Below, in pieces: positions 1-7,691 of a stretch of DNA of 23,014 nt (position 1 is the first letter of the stretch; each line of letters starts with the position of its first letter). The position numbers and the translations under genes are program-made. The DNA comes from RGIG5952 sp045627605 (lineage in GTDB: Bacteria > Verrucomicrobiota > Kiritimatiellia > RFP12 > JAAYLN01). The notes under the pieces were generated by a model. The model was not told where the DNA came from and did no database searches. It worked only from the letters and a program-made list of their open reading frames with translations. The stretch lies in contig JAZQOA010000076.1 of NCBI GenBank assembly GCA_045627605.1, positions 1 to 23,014 on the forward strand. The letters run 5' to 3'.

Positions 1-428
1 TCCTCGGGACGCGCGCCCTCGCCGACGAGGCCGCGCTGCGACGCCTTGTCGCGCTCTACGGCGGCGAGAAGATCGCCGTCGGCATCGACGCCCGCGGCGG
101 ACTCGTCCAGGTCAAGGGCTGGGTCGAGACCTCCGGCACCCTGGCGACGGATCTCGCCCGGCGCGTCTCCGACATCGGCGTCGGCACAATCATCTACACC
201 GACACCGCCACCGACGGCATGCTCACCGGCCCCAATCTCGAGGCGATGGACCGCATCTGCGAGGCGGCCTCCTGCGGCGTCGTCGCCTCCGGCGGCATTT
301 CCTCCGCGGCCAACATCCGCGCCCTCGCGGCGCTCGGCCGCAAGAACCTCGTCGGCGCAATCGTCGGCAAGGCGCTCTACGAAGGCAAGGCCACCATCGC
401 CGACCTCACACTCGCCGCAGGGGCATAG
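1..428 (+). CDS. hisA: HisA, phosphoribosylformimino-AICAR ribotide isomerase (3' part, 5' end outside window)
   Basis: This is the C-terminal 141 residues or so of a HisA-type (beta/alpha)8 barrel, read in the frame beginning at base 3 and ending with TAG at 426-428. HisA is cytosolic and performs the Amadori isomerisation of ProFAR to PRFAR in histidine biosynthesis. The segment IIYTDTATDGMLTGPN carries the Asp expected for the second catalytic position after a beta strand. It is followed by VVASGGISSAANIRAL and GAIVGKALYEGK, the two phosphate-binding turns of the HisA/HisF family. HisF would show different residues around the TDxxxDG motif (usually SMDADG), so HisA is the better call. The 5' part and any upstream his genes lie outside the window. 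The next gene starts 95 bp downstream and has an unrelated function, so hisA may end its own operon. Confidence 0.9.
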   Translation, partial: LGTRALADEAALRRLVALYGGEKIAVGIDARGGLVQVKGWVETSGTLATDLARRVSDIGVGTIIYTDTATDGMLTGPNLEAMDRICEAASCGVVASGGISSAANIRALAALGRKNLVGAIVGKALYEGKATIADLTLAAGA

Positions 429-454
429 CTTGAAAAACCGCGGCCGGCAGCAGT

Positions 455-466
455 CGATTGCAATCG
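455..466. promoter_or_regulatory. 12-bp perfect palindrome, possible operator
   Basis: CGATTGCAATCG is a perfect palindrome located 27 bp after the hisA stop and 57 bp before the next start codon. It is flanked by ACCG (437-440) and CGGT (465-468), which could extend it into a longer imperfect inverted repeat. Its size, symmetry and position ahead of a sugar-catabolic gene set fit a repressor operator (LacI-type sites are of this size), but no regulator gene is in view. The function is inferred only. Confidence 0.3.
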
Positions 467-472
467 GTCTCA

Positions 473-514
473 AACCTCACAACTTCCCACTCTAAACTCT
501 CCACTCCCAACAAA
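473..514 (+). repeat. Degenerate 7-nt pyrimidine-rich tandem repeat in leader
   Basis: Six consecutive heptamers can be read here: AACCTCA, CAACTTC, CCACTCT, AAACTCT, CCACTCC and CAACAAA. The approximate consensus is MMACTYC. The array runs directly into the purine-rich ribosome binding site of the gene starting at 524. A second, cleaner array with the same period and position relative to the next gene is at 1393-1413. The leader RNA would be almost free of G and therefore unstructured. Confidence 0.65.
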
Positions 515-518
515 AGGA
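512..518 (+). promoter_or_regulatory. Ribosome binding site deciding the start at 524
   Basis: AAAAGGA lies 5 nt before the ATG at 524-526. The open frame continues upstream to an ATG at 458, but that extension translates the repetitive leader and has no ribosome binding site, so 524 is the start used here. Confidence 0.7.
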
Positions 519-523
519 CCACC

Positions 524-1387
524 ATGTACCTGACAGGTTTCGCCGACGAAGCGGCAACGGATATCGACGGCCAGATCAAGGCCATCAAGGAACTCGGCTG
601 GAGCAACATCGAAAGCCGCAATATCGGCGGCGTCAACATCCACGACCTCCCCGACGCCGAATTCGACGTCGTGGCCGGCAAACTCGCCGACGCGGGCATC
701 TCCATCAACTGCTTCGGTTCCGCGATCGCCAACTGGGCCAAGAACATCCAGGCGCCCTTCGACGAGGACCTCGCGGCGGCGAAGCGCGCCATTCCGCGCA
801 TGCAGCGGCTGGGCACCAGGCTCATCCGCGTCATGAGCTACCCGCCGATCAAGGACAGGCCAATGGACGACCAAATGGCCGAGGAGCGCTTCGCCCGCCT
901 CCGCACCCTCACCAAGCTCTTCCTCGACGCCGGCATCCAGATCGTCCACGAGAACTGCATGAACTACGGCGGCCAGGGCTGGCGCTACACCCTCAAGATG
1001 CTCGACGCCGTCCCCGGCCTCAAGCTTGTCTTCGACACGGGCAACCCCGTCAACACCGAGGACCGCGAGCGCCCGGGCAAGCGCCAGTCGGCCTGGGAGT
1101 TCTACAGCCATGTCAAGGAACACGTCGTCTACGTCCACATCAAGGACGGCGTCGTCGACGAGGAAGGCCACACGAAGTGGTGCTTCTGCGGCGAAGGCGA
1201 CGGCGATGTCGAGCGGATCGTCCGCGACCTCGTCGCCTCGGGATACGACGGCGGCTTCTCGATGGAGCCCCACATGGCGGTCGTCGCCCATGACGCCTCC
1301 GTCACCTCGCCCGAGCAGATCCGCTTCGCCAACTTCGTCGAGTACGGCCGCCGTTTCGAAAAGCTCCTGGCCCGTGCCCATGCTTAG
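524..1387 (+). CDS. Sugar phosphate isomerase/epimerase (xylose-isomerase-like TIM barrel)
   Basis: A 287-residue cytosolic protein of the AP-endonuclease-2/xylose-isomerase-like TIM barrel superfamily, whose members isomerise or epimerise sugars, keto-inositols and related compounds with a divalent metal. The start is set by a ribosome binding site at 512-518. The C-terminal half holds the expected metal-ligand strand ends: IVHENCMNYGG (Glu), LVFDTGNP (Asp), VYVHIKDGV (His and Asp) and FSMEPHM (Glu, His). The length is typical for the family. It lies 40 bp before a Gfo/Idh/MocA dehydrogenase and shares a leader-repeat type with it, so both are probably transcribed together. This pairing is common in inositol and sugar-acid catabolism, where the dehydrogenase makes the keto-sugar that the TIM barrel acts on. 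The exact substrate cannot be called from sequence alone. Confidence 0.85.
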   Translation: MYLTGFADEAATDIDGQIKAIKELGWSNIESRNIGGVNIHDLPDAEFDVVAGKLADAGISINCFGSAIANWAKNIQAPFDEDLAAAKRAIPRMQRLGTRLIRVMSYPPIKDRPMDDQMAEERFARLRTLTKLFLDAGIQIVHENCMNYGGQGWRYTLKMLDAVPGLKLVFDTGNPVNTEDRERPGKRQSAWEFYSHVKEHVVYVHIKDGVVDEEGHTKWCFCGEGDGDVERIVRDLVASGYDGGFSMEPHMAVVAHDASVTSPEQIRFANFVEYGRRFEKLLARAHA

Positions 1388-1392
1388 TCCCC

Positions 1393-1413
1393 CACCTCCA
1401 ACCTCCCACCTCC
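1393..1413 (+). repeat. Three 7-nt pyrimidine-rich tandem repeats in leader
   Basis: Three heptamers follow each other: CACCTCC at 1393, AACCTCC at 1400 and CACCTCC at 1407. They end one base before the AAGGAA ribosome binding site (1415-1420) of the gene starting at 1428. Period, strand and placement match the array at 473-514, which makes a shared origin or role likely. Confidence 0.75.
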
Positions 1414-1427
1414 CAAGGAACACACCC

Positions 1428-2510
1428 ATGAGCAAGAAAATCAAAGTCGCCGTCATCGGATGCGGCGGCATCAGCAACTGCCACCTTGGTGGCTACTCCC
1501 GCAACCCGGACGTCGAAATCTACGCGCTCTGCGACATCAACCGCGCACGCGCCGAGGAAAAGGCCAAGACCTACAACGTCCCGCCCGAGCGCGTCTTCGA
1601 CGACAAGGACAAGATGCTCAAGGCGCTCCCCGAAATCGACGCCGTCAGCGTCTGCACCTGGAACAACGCCCACGCGGAATGCACCATCGCGGCCCTCAAG
1701 GCGGGCAAGGACGTCCTCTGCGAAAAGCCGATGGCGATGAACGCCAAGCAGGCCGAGGCGATGCTCGCCGCCGCAAAGAAGTCCGGCAAGCTCCTGCAAA
1801 TCGGCTTCGTCCGCCGCTACGGCAACGACACGGAAGTCCTCCGCGACTTCATCGAGGCCGGGGACTTCGGCGACATCTACTTCGCCAAGGCGCAGTACCT
1901 CCGCCGCAACGGCAACCCCGGCGGCTGGTTCGGCGACAAGTCCCGCTCCGGCGGCGGCCCGCTCATCGACCTCGGCGTCCACGTGATCGACCTCGTCCGC
2001 TACCTCATGGGCAACCCGCAGCCAGTTTCCGTTTACGGCGCGACCTTCCACAAGCTCGGCAACCGGCCCGACGTCAAGGACGGCCCCGGCTATGTTTCGG
2101 CCGACGCCAAGAACGCCCAGCGCGACGTCTGCGACGTCGAGGATTTCGCCACGGCGCTCATTCGCTTCGACAACGGCGCGGTTCTCGACGTCGAGGCCAG
2201 CTTCAGCCTCAACATCAAGAACGACATCGGCCAGATCGACCTCTGCGGCACCAAGGCCGGCGCCCGCATCAACCCCGAGGTCTCGATCTTCACGAACCGC
2301 AACGGCCACATGGTCGACGTCGCCTTCAACAAGAGCACGGCCCTCAGCTTCACCGGTCTCTTCGACAAGGAGATGAACCACTTCGTCGACTGCGTCATCG
2401 GGCGCGCCAAGAAGTGCGTCGCCCCGGCGGAGGACGGCGTGGCGCTGATGAAGATCCTCGACGCGATCTACAAGTCGGCCGAAACCGGCCACGAAGTCAA
2501 GATCAAGTAA
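1428..2510 (+). CDS. Gfo/Idh/MocA-family NAD(P)-dependent oxidoreductase
   Basis: A 360-residue cytosolic dehydrogenase, full length for the family. The N-terminal Rossmann fold starts with KVAVIGCGGISNCHL (residues about 6-20, GxGxxS-type dinucleotide loop). CEKPMAMN (about 97-104) carries the conserved EKP Lys. The C-terminal alpha/beta domain contains GGGPLIDLGVHVIDLVRYL, with the Asp and His of the substrate site. These enzymes oxidise or reduce pyranose and inositol hydroxyls. ATG 1428 is preceded by AAGGAA at 1415-1420. It sits between the sugar isomerase and a nucleotide-sugar-epimerase-like gene, 23 bp before the latter, and the three look co-transcribed. There is no Tat or Sec signal, unlike many secreted family members in this group of bacteria, so it acts in the cytosol. 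The substrate is unknown. Confidence 0.9.
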   Translation: MSKKIKVAVIGCGGISNCHLGGYSRNPDVEIYALCDINRARAEEKAKTYNVPPERVFDDKDKMLKALPEIDAVSVCTWNNAHAECTIAALKAGKDVLCEKPMAMNAKQAEAMLAAAKKSGKLLQIGFVRRYGNDTEVLRDFIEAGDFGDIYFAKAQYLRRNGNPGGWFGDKSRSGGGPLIDLGVHVIDLVRYLMGNPQPVSVYGATFHKLGNRPDVKDGPGYVSADAKNAQRDVCDVEDFATALIRFDNGAVLDVEASFSLNIKNDIGQIDLCGTKAGARINPEVSIFTNRNGHMVDVAFNKSTALSFTGLFDKEMNHFVDCVIGRAKKCVAPAEDGVALMKILDAIYKSAETGHEVKIK

Positions 2511-2533
2511 GCTCCCCCCCGGAAAGTTCAGAT

Positions 2534-3469
2534 ATGTCAAGGAAAGTCCTGGTTTTAGGTTGCACGGGGGAAATCGGCGGCCGCGTCGCGCGCCTTTGCG
2601 CCGACGCCGGCCACTCCGTCTGGGGCGTCTGCCGCGGCAAGGGACGCCGCTTCACCGACATCGGCGACAAGGTCGTCGTCAAAAACGGCGACAAGACCGA
2701 CGAGGCCTTTCTGAAGGCGCTCGACGCGGAGTTCCACCCCGAAGTCGTTGTCGACACCGTCCCCTGGATGGGCGCGGTCGCGCGCTACGCCCGCTGCTTC
2801 AAAGGCGTCGAGAACATCTTCACCTGCGGCTCGACGGGCAAATACGTGCCGCTCCAATTCCTCCCGGCGGACGAAACACATCCCTGGCGCGAGGACAAGG
2901 GCGTCAACTTCTTCAACCAGTCGCAGATGGACGCCGAGCTTTTCGACCTCTGGGAGAAGCAAGGCGTTCCGGGCACGATTTTCAGCCCCACCAACATCAT
3001 CGGCGAAGGCTGCGTGCCGCTTGAGCTCTGGGGCGGACGCAACCCCGAATTCTGGCGCGCCGTCCGCGAAAGCCGTCCGATCGACATTCCGCCCTGCCAG
3101 GGCGTCCTTGTCCAGTCGGGCTACAACTGGGATCTCGCCTCGGCCTTTGCCAAGGCGGTGGATTTCCCGTCGAAGGTCCGCGGCCAGCAGTATGTGATCT
3201 CCTGCAAGAAGGCGATTCCCCTCGGCCTCTACCTCAAGACGGCGATGGACTTCCTCGGCAGCAAGTCCGAGATCCGCGTCCTCTCCTGCGAGGAGCTGAT
3301 GAAGGCCCACCCCGAAATCAAATGGGTCCACGGCCTTGACTTCCTGATGGAGAACATGTGCTTCGACATCGGCAAGGCCGAGCGCGACTTCGGCTACAAG
3401 CCAACGGCCACCACGGAGCAGGGCCTCGTCAAGGCCCTTGACTGGTGCGTTAAAAACGGCCTGTTCTAA
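2534..3469 (+). CDS. NAD-dependent epimerase/dehydratase-like protein (extended SDR)
   Basis: A 311-residue protein of the extended short-chain dehydrogenase fold. The N-terminus KVLVLGCTGEIGGRVARL has the GxxGxxG NAD-binding loop (residues about 9-15). IFTCGSTGKYVPL fits the Ser/Thr region of the catalytic site. The classical YxxxK motif is not evident: at that point the sequence reads FFNQSQMDAELF, so the active site may be modified or non-catalytic. PTNIIGEG matches the family's conserved P-x-N-x-x-G strand. The start ATG 2534 has GGAAAG at 2521-2526. It is the last gene of the plus-strand sugar set and converges on the minus-strand GHL10 gene. A sugar-epimerase role is inferred from fold and context; an NAD-binding protein without epimerase activity is a real alternative. 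Confidence 0.75.
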   Translation: MSRKVLVLGCTGEIGGRVARLCADAGHSVWGVCRGKGRRFTDIGDKVVVKNGDKTDEAFLKALDAEFHPEVVVDTVPWMGAVARYARCFKGVENIFTCGSTGKYVPLQFLPADETHPWREDKGVNFFNQSQMDAELFDLWEKQGVPGTIFSPTNIIGEGCVPLELWGGRNPEFWRAVRESRPIDIPPCQGVLVQSGYNWDLASAFAKAVDFPSKVRGQQYVISCKKAIPLGLYLKTAMDFLGSKSEIRVLSCEELMKAHPEIKWVHGLDFLMENMCFDIGKAERDFGYKPTATTEQGLVKALDWCVKNGLF

Positions 3470-3477
3470 CTCCCTGT

Positions 3478-3509
3478 GCAAGGCGGTCGCGCCAAGGCGG
3501 CCGCCTTGC
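3478..3509. terminator. Hairpin between converging genes, possible bidirectional terminator
   Basis: GCAAGGCGG (3478-3486) pairs perfectly with CCGCCTTGC (3501-3509) across a 14-base loop. It sits in the 41-bp gap between the plus-strand stop at 3469 and the minus-strand stop at 3511. No T-tract follows on either strand, so a Rho-independent terminator is plausible only by position. The loop contains a second copy of CAAGGCGG that could form an alternative pairing. Confidence 0.4.
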
Positions 3510-3510
3510 G

Positions 3511-5451
3511 CTACTTGGCCGTGACGCCCAGTTTCAAGACCGGGAGGATTTCGTTGACGAGCGTGGCGTCAAGATCGAAGAGGACGAAGCCCGCCGCCCC
3601 GCCTTGGCGCAGGGGCTTGACCTGGTCGATGACGGCGTCTGGCCCCAGGCGGCTTTCCGAAGCCGTCACGCCTATGCCGCCGACAATTTTGCGCGCCACC
3701 GTCTTCTTGGCGAGCTGTGCGCCAAGCAACTCGGAATAGAGCTTGCCGCTTTCCGTATAGTTCATCGGCATCGCATAGTCGAGATAGCCGCACTCCAGCC
3801 ACGACATCCAGTCCTGGCCAACCGATTCAATGCAGGCGGGGTATTTGCCAAGCACCGCGGCCGAAAGCAGCACCTTGGGCGCGGTCTTGAGTTGCGCCGC
3901 CTTGATTTCGGCCACAAGCGCCGTCACCTGCCTGGCCCGCCAGCGCACCACCTCCTGGAAGACCGGCGTATGCTTTGCCGATTCCTTCCAGTCCGGAACC
4001 GGCCGCCCCCCGCGGACGTCACGTTCGAAACGCACCTTCGTGCCATAGCCCAGGGAGTTGTAGTAGTCCTGGTAGCGGACGAAGTCCAGATGCAGCCCGT
4101 CGACGGCGTACTTCGCCATAAGCTCAGTCGCCGCCCTTACAAGATGGCTGCGGACATCGGCCGACGACGGGTCGAGCCAGTCCTGCTTATCCCCATTCGT
4201 CGCGTCGAGCAGCCAGCCGTTCCGCCTGAAAATCTCCTTGCGGTCCTTCGTCGCCCCCGTGGGACTAAAGCAAATCAGCCAGGCATGCACACGGAGGCCC
4301 TGACTGTGGGCGGCGGCGATGCAGGCCTTGAGCTGGTCGCCATAGGTTTCGTAAACCGGCGAATGCGGAAGCGTGGCGAGCGCGCAGTGCGCGAACCCCG
4401 GTGCCGCAACGTTGACGAGGATGTCCGTGATGCCGTTTTCGGCAAGCACCTTGCACGTCCGCGACCAGTCGCCGGGGTAAAGCCCCATGCCCGAGTGGTC
4501 CCAGACGGCGTGGATTTCGCCGGGCGTCGGCGCCTGGATGATGCCGTAGGCCTTGCACAACTGGTCGCGGCATTCGCCGGCAAGCATCCACGCCTCGGCG
4601 CCGCGCCCGGCGGCGAGCATCCTCAAGGCGGCTTGTCGCGCCTCCTCGGCTTTCGCGACCTCCGCCCGCGCACGGGCGCAGCGGGGCCCCTGCTTGAGCT
4701 TGCCGATGTAGGCAAGCGCGTTGGCCGTCCCCTTCCAGGGGCCGACGTTGACTGCGGCGGCCAGGCGGGCCTTTGCCGCGGTCCCCCAAATCTCAGGGGC
4801 ATACGAAGCTGAAAGCGCGACGAGCAACTGGCCCTTCTCCTTCGCGTCGCCATCCGCGAGCAGGACATGGGTCATCCAGCAGCCCCCGTCGCCCACGAGC
4901 CAGGCGGCGTCGCCGGTGTAGCCCCCCGAACGCGCCACCCACCATGCCAAAACGCGGCTGCGCCCTTTAACGGCCTGCGCCGCGAAAATGTTGGAGGAAG
5001 ACTGGGCTATTTTCTCCGGGATGTTGGGTGGACGCTGCCGCTCGAACCTGAAGTTCGCCAAGGCGAGGTTCTTCTTGTAGCCGACGAGTTTCACGCCCAC
5101 GATGCCGGCCAGCTCGTCGGAACTCGAATAGGTCACGATCAGGCGCCCGCCCTTCTTCACGAACGCCTTGAGCGAGGCGATTTCAGCGGGCCCGGGCTTG
5201 GAGCAGTAAACGAGTACCGCGACCTTGCGTCCCGCCAGCTGGGACGGGAGGGCGGCATCGGAGGCGACATCGACTTCGACGCCGCAGTCACGGTACCATC
5301 GCGCGGCATGCCGGGCGAGCGATTCCGCGAATTTCCGCTCCCCGGCGTCGGCGTTGGACTTCTCGCCCCACACGACGACGACGGGAGACGCGGCAAAAAC
5401 CGCGGCGGAGAAGAGCAGCAGCGCCGCGGCAATCTTGAGGACCTTCGGCAT
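3511..5451 (-). CDS. Exported GHL10-type (family 10-like) glycosidase with N-terminal amidotransferase-like domain
   Basis: A 646-residue protein with a clear Sec signal peptide (basic N-terminus, hydrophobic core, cleavage near VFAASP, residues 18-23). Residues about 22-220 look like a class-I glutamine-amidotransferase/ThuA-like alpha/beta domain (strands VAVLVYCS and GGRLIVTYS). About 225-300 is Ala-rich helix. From about 311 (EIHAVWDHSGMGLYPGDW) to the end is a TIM barrel of the GHL10/DUF187 type, with ITDILVNVAAPG, VHAWLICFSP, DGLHLDFVRYQDYY (about 451-464) and LDYAMPMNYT (about 557-566), the usual acidic and aromatic strand ends. GHL10 proteins are predicted hydrolases of bacterial or mucin-type glycans; activity is not established for most. 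The gene lies 6 bp after the GH65 stop and is probably co-transcribed. Location is the periplasm or outside. Confidence 0.8.
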   Translation of the reverse strand: MPKVLKIAAALLLFSAAVFAASPVVVVWGEKSNADAGERKFAESLARHAARWYRDCGVEVDVASDAALPSQLAGRKVAVLVYCSKPGPAEIASLKAFVKKGGRLIVTYSSSDELAGIVGVKLVGYKKNLALANFRFERQRPPNIPEKIAQSSSNIFAAQAVKGRSRVLAWWVARSGGYTGDAAWLVGDGGCWMTHVLLADGDAKEKGQLLVALSASYAPEIWGTAAKARLAAAVNVGPWKGTANALAYIGKLKQGPRCARARAEVAKAEEARQAALRMLAAGRGAEAWMLAGECRDQLCKAYGIIQAPTPGEIHAVWDHSGMGLYPGDWSRTCKVLAENGITDILVNVAAPGFAHCALATLPHSPVYETYGDQLKACIAAAHSQGLRVHAWLICFSPTGATKDRKEIFRRNGWLLDATNGDKQDWLDPSSADVRSHLVRAATELMAKYAVDGLHLDFVRYQDYYNSLGYGTKVRFERDVRGGRPVPDWKESAKHTPVFQEVVRWRARQVTALVAEIKAAQLKTAPKVLLSAAVLGKYPACIESVGQDWMSWLECGYLDYAMPMNYTESGKLYSELLGAQLAKKTVARKIVGGIGVTASESRLGPDAVIDQVKPLRQGGAAGFVLFDLDATLVNEILPVLKLGVTAK

Positions 5452-5457
5452 CGCCTG

Positions 5458-7647
5458 CTACTTGGCGACCTCGACCTTGTCGCCGACGATCTTCACGGAG
5501 AGGATCTCGCCCTTGTAGTGGAGCTTGAAGGACAGCGACTTCCAAGCCTCGGGGAGGTGCGGCTCGATCTTGATCTGGCCGTCGAGCGACGCCTTCACGC
5601 CGCCGAAACCGAAGACCACGGCCTGCCAGGTGCCGCCGAGATTGGCGAAGTGGACGCCGCTGATGGAGTTGAGCTGCGTGTCGACAATGTCGAGGTAGGC
5701 GCACTCCCGGAAGTAGCGGTAGGCCTCGCCGGTCATGCCGAGGCGCGCCGCCATGACGGCGTAGGGCGCGAAGCTGAGCGAGCTGTCGTGAACCGTGCGC
5801 GGCTCGTAGAAGTCGTAGGCCTTTTTGGCGTCCTTCGCCGTGAAGCGGTCGGGGAAGAGGTTGACGAGCGTCACGACGTCGGACTGCTTCGTGATCTGGT
5901 AGAACGGCATTGCCTCAAGGGGAAGCGCCCAGTCAACGACGCGGCGTCCGTCGACCTTGCCGCGCTTGAAATCAAACGGTGCGCGAAGCAGGTAGCAGTC
6001 GTCCTCGAGGATGAGGCCGTCCTTGCCGCGCGGAAGCAGCATCTTGCCGAGGACGTCCTTCCAGGACTTCTCCTCTTCGGGCGTGAACTTGCACTTCGCC
6101 GCAAGTTTCTTCCAGGCGGCAGGGGCTTTTTCGCGCATCAGCTCGGCCGCCTCAAGGGCGCTCCTGAGGTTCTGCTCGGCGAAGTAGTTGGTGTAGGCGT
6201 TGTTGTTGACGATCGTGTCGTACTCGTTGGGACCGCGCACCGCGCGGATTTCGTAGTATTTGCCGGCCGCGTTGAACTGCATGCGGCTCTTCCAGAAGCG
6301 AGCCGTCTCAAGCAGGATCTCGGCGCCGTACTTGAAGAGGAAGTCGTCGTCGCCCGTCATCGCCCAGTACTGGCGGATGGCGTAGGCGATGTCCGCCACA
6401 ATGTGAATGGCGTAGTAGGCGCCGACGCCGACTTCGGTTTCCTCAAGGCCGTCGACGCCCGCCTTCCAGGCATACATCGCGCCGTCGAACCACAGGTCCT
6501 TGGCATGCTGCTTGGCGGCGGGGAGCGTACGGTAGCGGTAGGTGAGCATGCTGCGCGTCGCCGCGGGATCGGTCATCGTGAAGAAGGGCAGCTTGAAGAT
6601 TTCGTTGTCCCAGAAGACCGAGCCTTCGTGCATTTCGCCGCTGAGACCGCGCGCGCCGAGACTGAGGCGCGAATCGTGACGCGGGGCCGCCTGCATGAGC
6701 TGGAAAAGGTTGTAGCGGATCGCCTGCTGGTCCTCGTCGCAGCCTTCGACGACGATGTCGGCGCTCTCCCACTTCTTTTCCCAGGCAGCCACGTGGCGCG
6801 AAAGGAGCTCGTCGTAGCCCGGGGCCGAAGCCATGGCGTCCGCCACGAGCTTGCGCGGCTCGCCGTCGCGCGACGTGAAGAAGGTCACGACCTTCGTGAC
6901 GGTCAGGACGCCGCCCTTCGCGATCTTGGCCGTGAAACCGGTGCCCAGACGCACCTTGGTGGAGGCGGACTTGATCTTGCCGGTTCCGCCTTCGGCACGG
7001 AAATCAAGCGACTGGCCCTCGCAGATCGTGACGCCGTCGGGCCGCGTGAAGACCTTGGCCTCGATGATGTCGTCGCCGACGAAGGTGGTCTCAAGCTGCG
7101 GACGGCCCGGCTGAATCGGCAACGGCAAGGTTGTGACCATGTTGTGCTGCTTGACGCCCGCGTCGATGCCGGCCGTAAGGGAGATTTTGGCGGGGCCGTC
7201 CAAAGGCTCGATGACAATGCGCTGCCCCGCGTGGTGGATGTCCGCCACGCTCATGAAGCGCTCGAACGAAATGCGCGTGCGGGCGCCGTCCGCCGCCTTC
7301 CAGATGAAGGAGCGCATCAGGATTCCGCGGCGCATGTCAAGTTCGCGCTTGAAGGCGGCCACGCGCTTCGGGCGTTGGAGAAGCTGCTCGCCATCGACCT
7401 GGATGCTCGTCCAGAGGAAATTCGGGGTGTTGACAAGCTCGCGGTGCATCCCGTTCCAGGCCTTGAGCGCACCCGCGCCGAAGACGCCCGCCATGTAGAT
7501 GCCGCCCAGGGTTTCGACCTCGCCCTCCTGCTCCTCGTCGAAGAACCCGCGGCAGCCGAGGTAGCCGTTGCCAAGCGTGAAAACCGCGTCTCGCCCGAGG
7601 CGGCGCTTGAAATCCCCGATACCTTCCCTAAGTACCCAAGTGTCCAT
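5458..7647 (-). CDS. GH65-family disaccharide phosphorylase (maltose/kojibiose/trehalose-type)
   Basis: A 729-residue cytosolic enzyme, close to the usual 750-770 residues of GH65. The N-terminal beta-sandwich begins with FTLGNGYLGCRGFFDE (23-38). The (alpha/alpha)6 barrel has GARGLSGEMHEGSVFWDNEIF (331-351), the conserved FWDxExF substrate site, and PNEYDTIVNNNAYTN (473-487), where Glu475 is the predicted general acid. TVHDSSLSFAPYA (618-630) is the phosphate-binding loop, which argues for a phosphorylase over a hydrolase. The reaction is reversible phosphorolysis of an alpha-linked glucoside to beta-glucose 1-phosphate plus a sugar; linkage specificity cannot be told from these motifs. There is no signal peptide. 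AGGAAAGGGA precedes the ATG. The exported GHL10 gene lies just downstream and the giant beta-helix gene 44 bp upstream, so the three probably form one unit. Confidence 0.9.
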   Translation of the reverse strand: MDTWVLREGIGDFKRRLGRDAVFTLGNGYLGCRGFFDEEQEGEVETLGGIYMAGVFGAGALKAWNGMHRELVNTPNFLWTSIQVDGEQLLQRPKRVAAFKRELDMRRGILMRSFIWKAADGARTRISFERFMSVADIHHAGQRIVIEPLDGPAKISLTAGIDAGVKQHNMVTTLPLPIQPGRPQLETTFVGDDIIEAKVFTRPDGVTICEGQSLDFRAEGGTGKIKSASTKVRLGTGFTAKIAKGGVLTVTKVVTFFTSRDGEPRKLVADAMASAPGYDELLSRHVAAWEKKWESADIVVEGCDEDQQAIRYNLFQLMQAAPRHDSRLSLGARGLSGEMHEGSVFWDNEIFKLPFFTMTDPAATRSMLTYRYRTLPAAKQHAKDLWFDGAMYAWKAGVDGLEETEVGVGAYYAIHIVADIAYAIRQYWAMTGDDDFLFKYGAEILLETARFWKSRMQFNAAGKYYEIRAVRGPNEYDTIVNNNAYTNYFAEQNLRSALEAAELMREKAPAAWKKLAAKCKFTPEEEKSWKDVLGKMLLPRGKDGLILEDDCYLLRAPFDFKRGKVDGRRVVDWALPLEAMPFYQITKQSDVVTLVNLFPDRFTAKDAKKAYDFYEPRTVHDSSLSFAPYAVMAARLGMTGEAYRYFRECAYLDIVDTQLNSISGVHFANLGGTWQAVVFGFGGVKASLDGQIKIEPHLPEAWKSLSFKLHYKGEILSVKIVGDKVEVAK

Positions 7648-7691
7648 TGTTCGTTCCCTTTCCTATTGTTCTGAAGTGAAAACCAAAGATA

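Noticed and set aside
4867..7674. A 935-codon plus-strand open frame
   Set aside because: It is antisense to the GH65 and GHL10 genes, whose motifs are clear on the other strand; its composition is low complexity.
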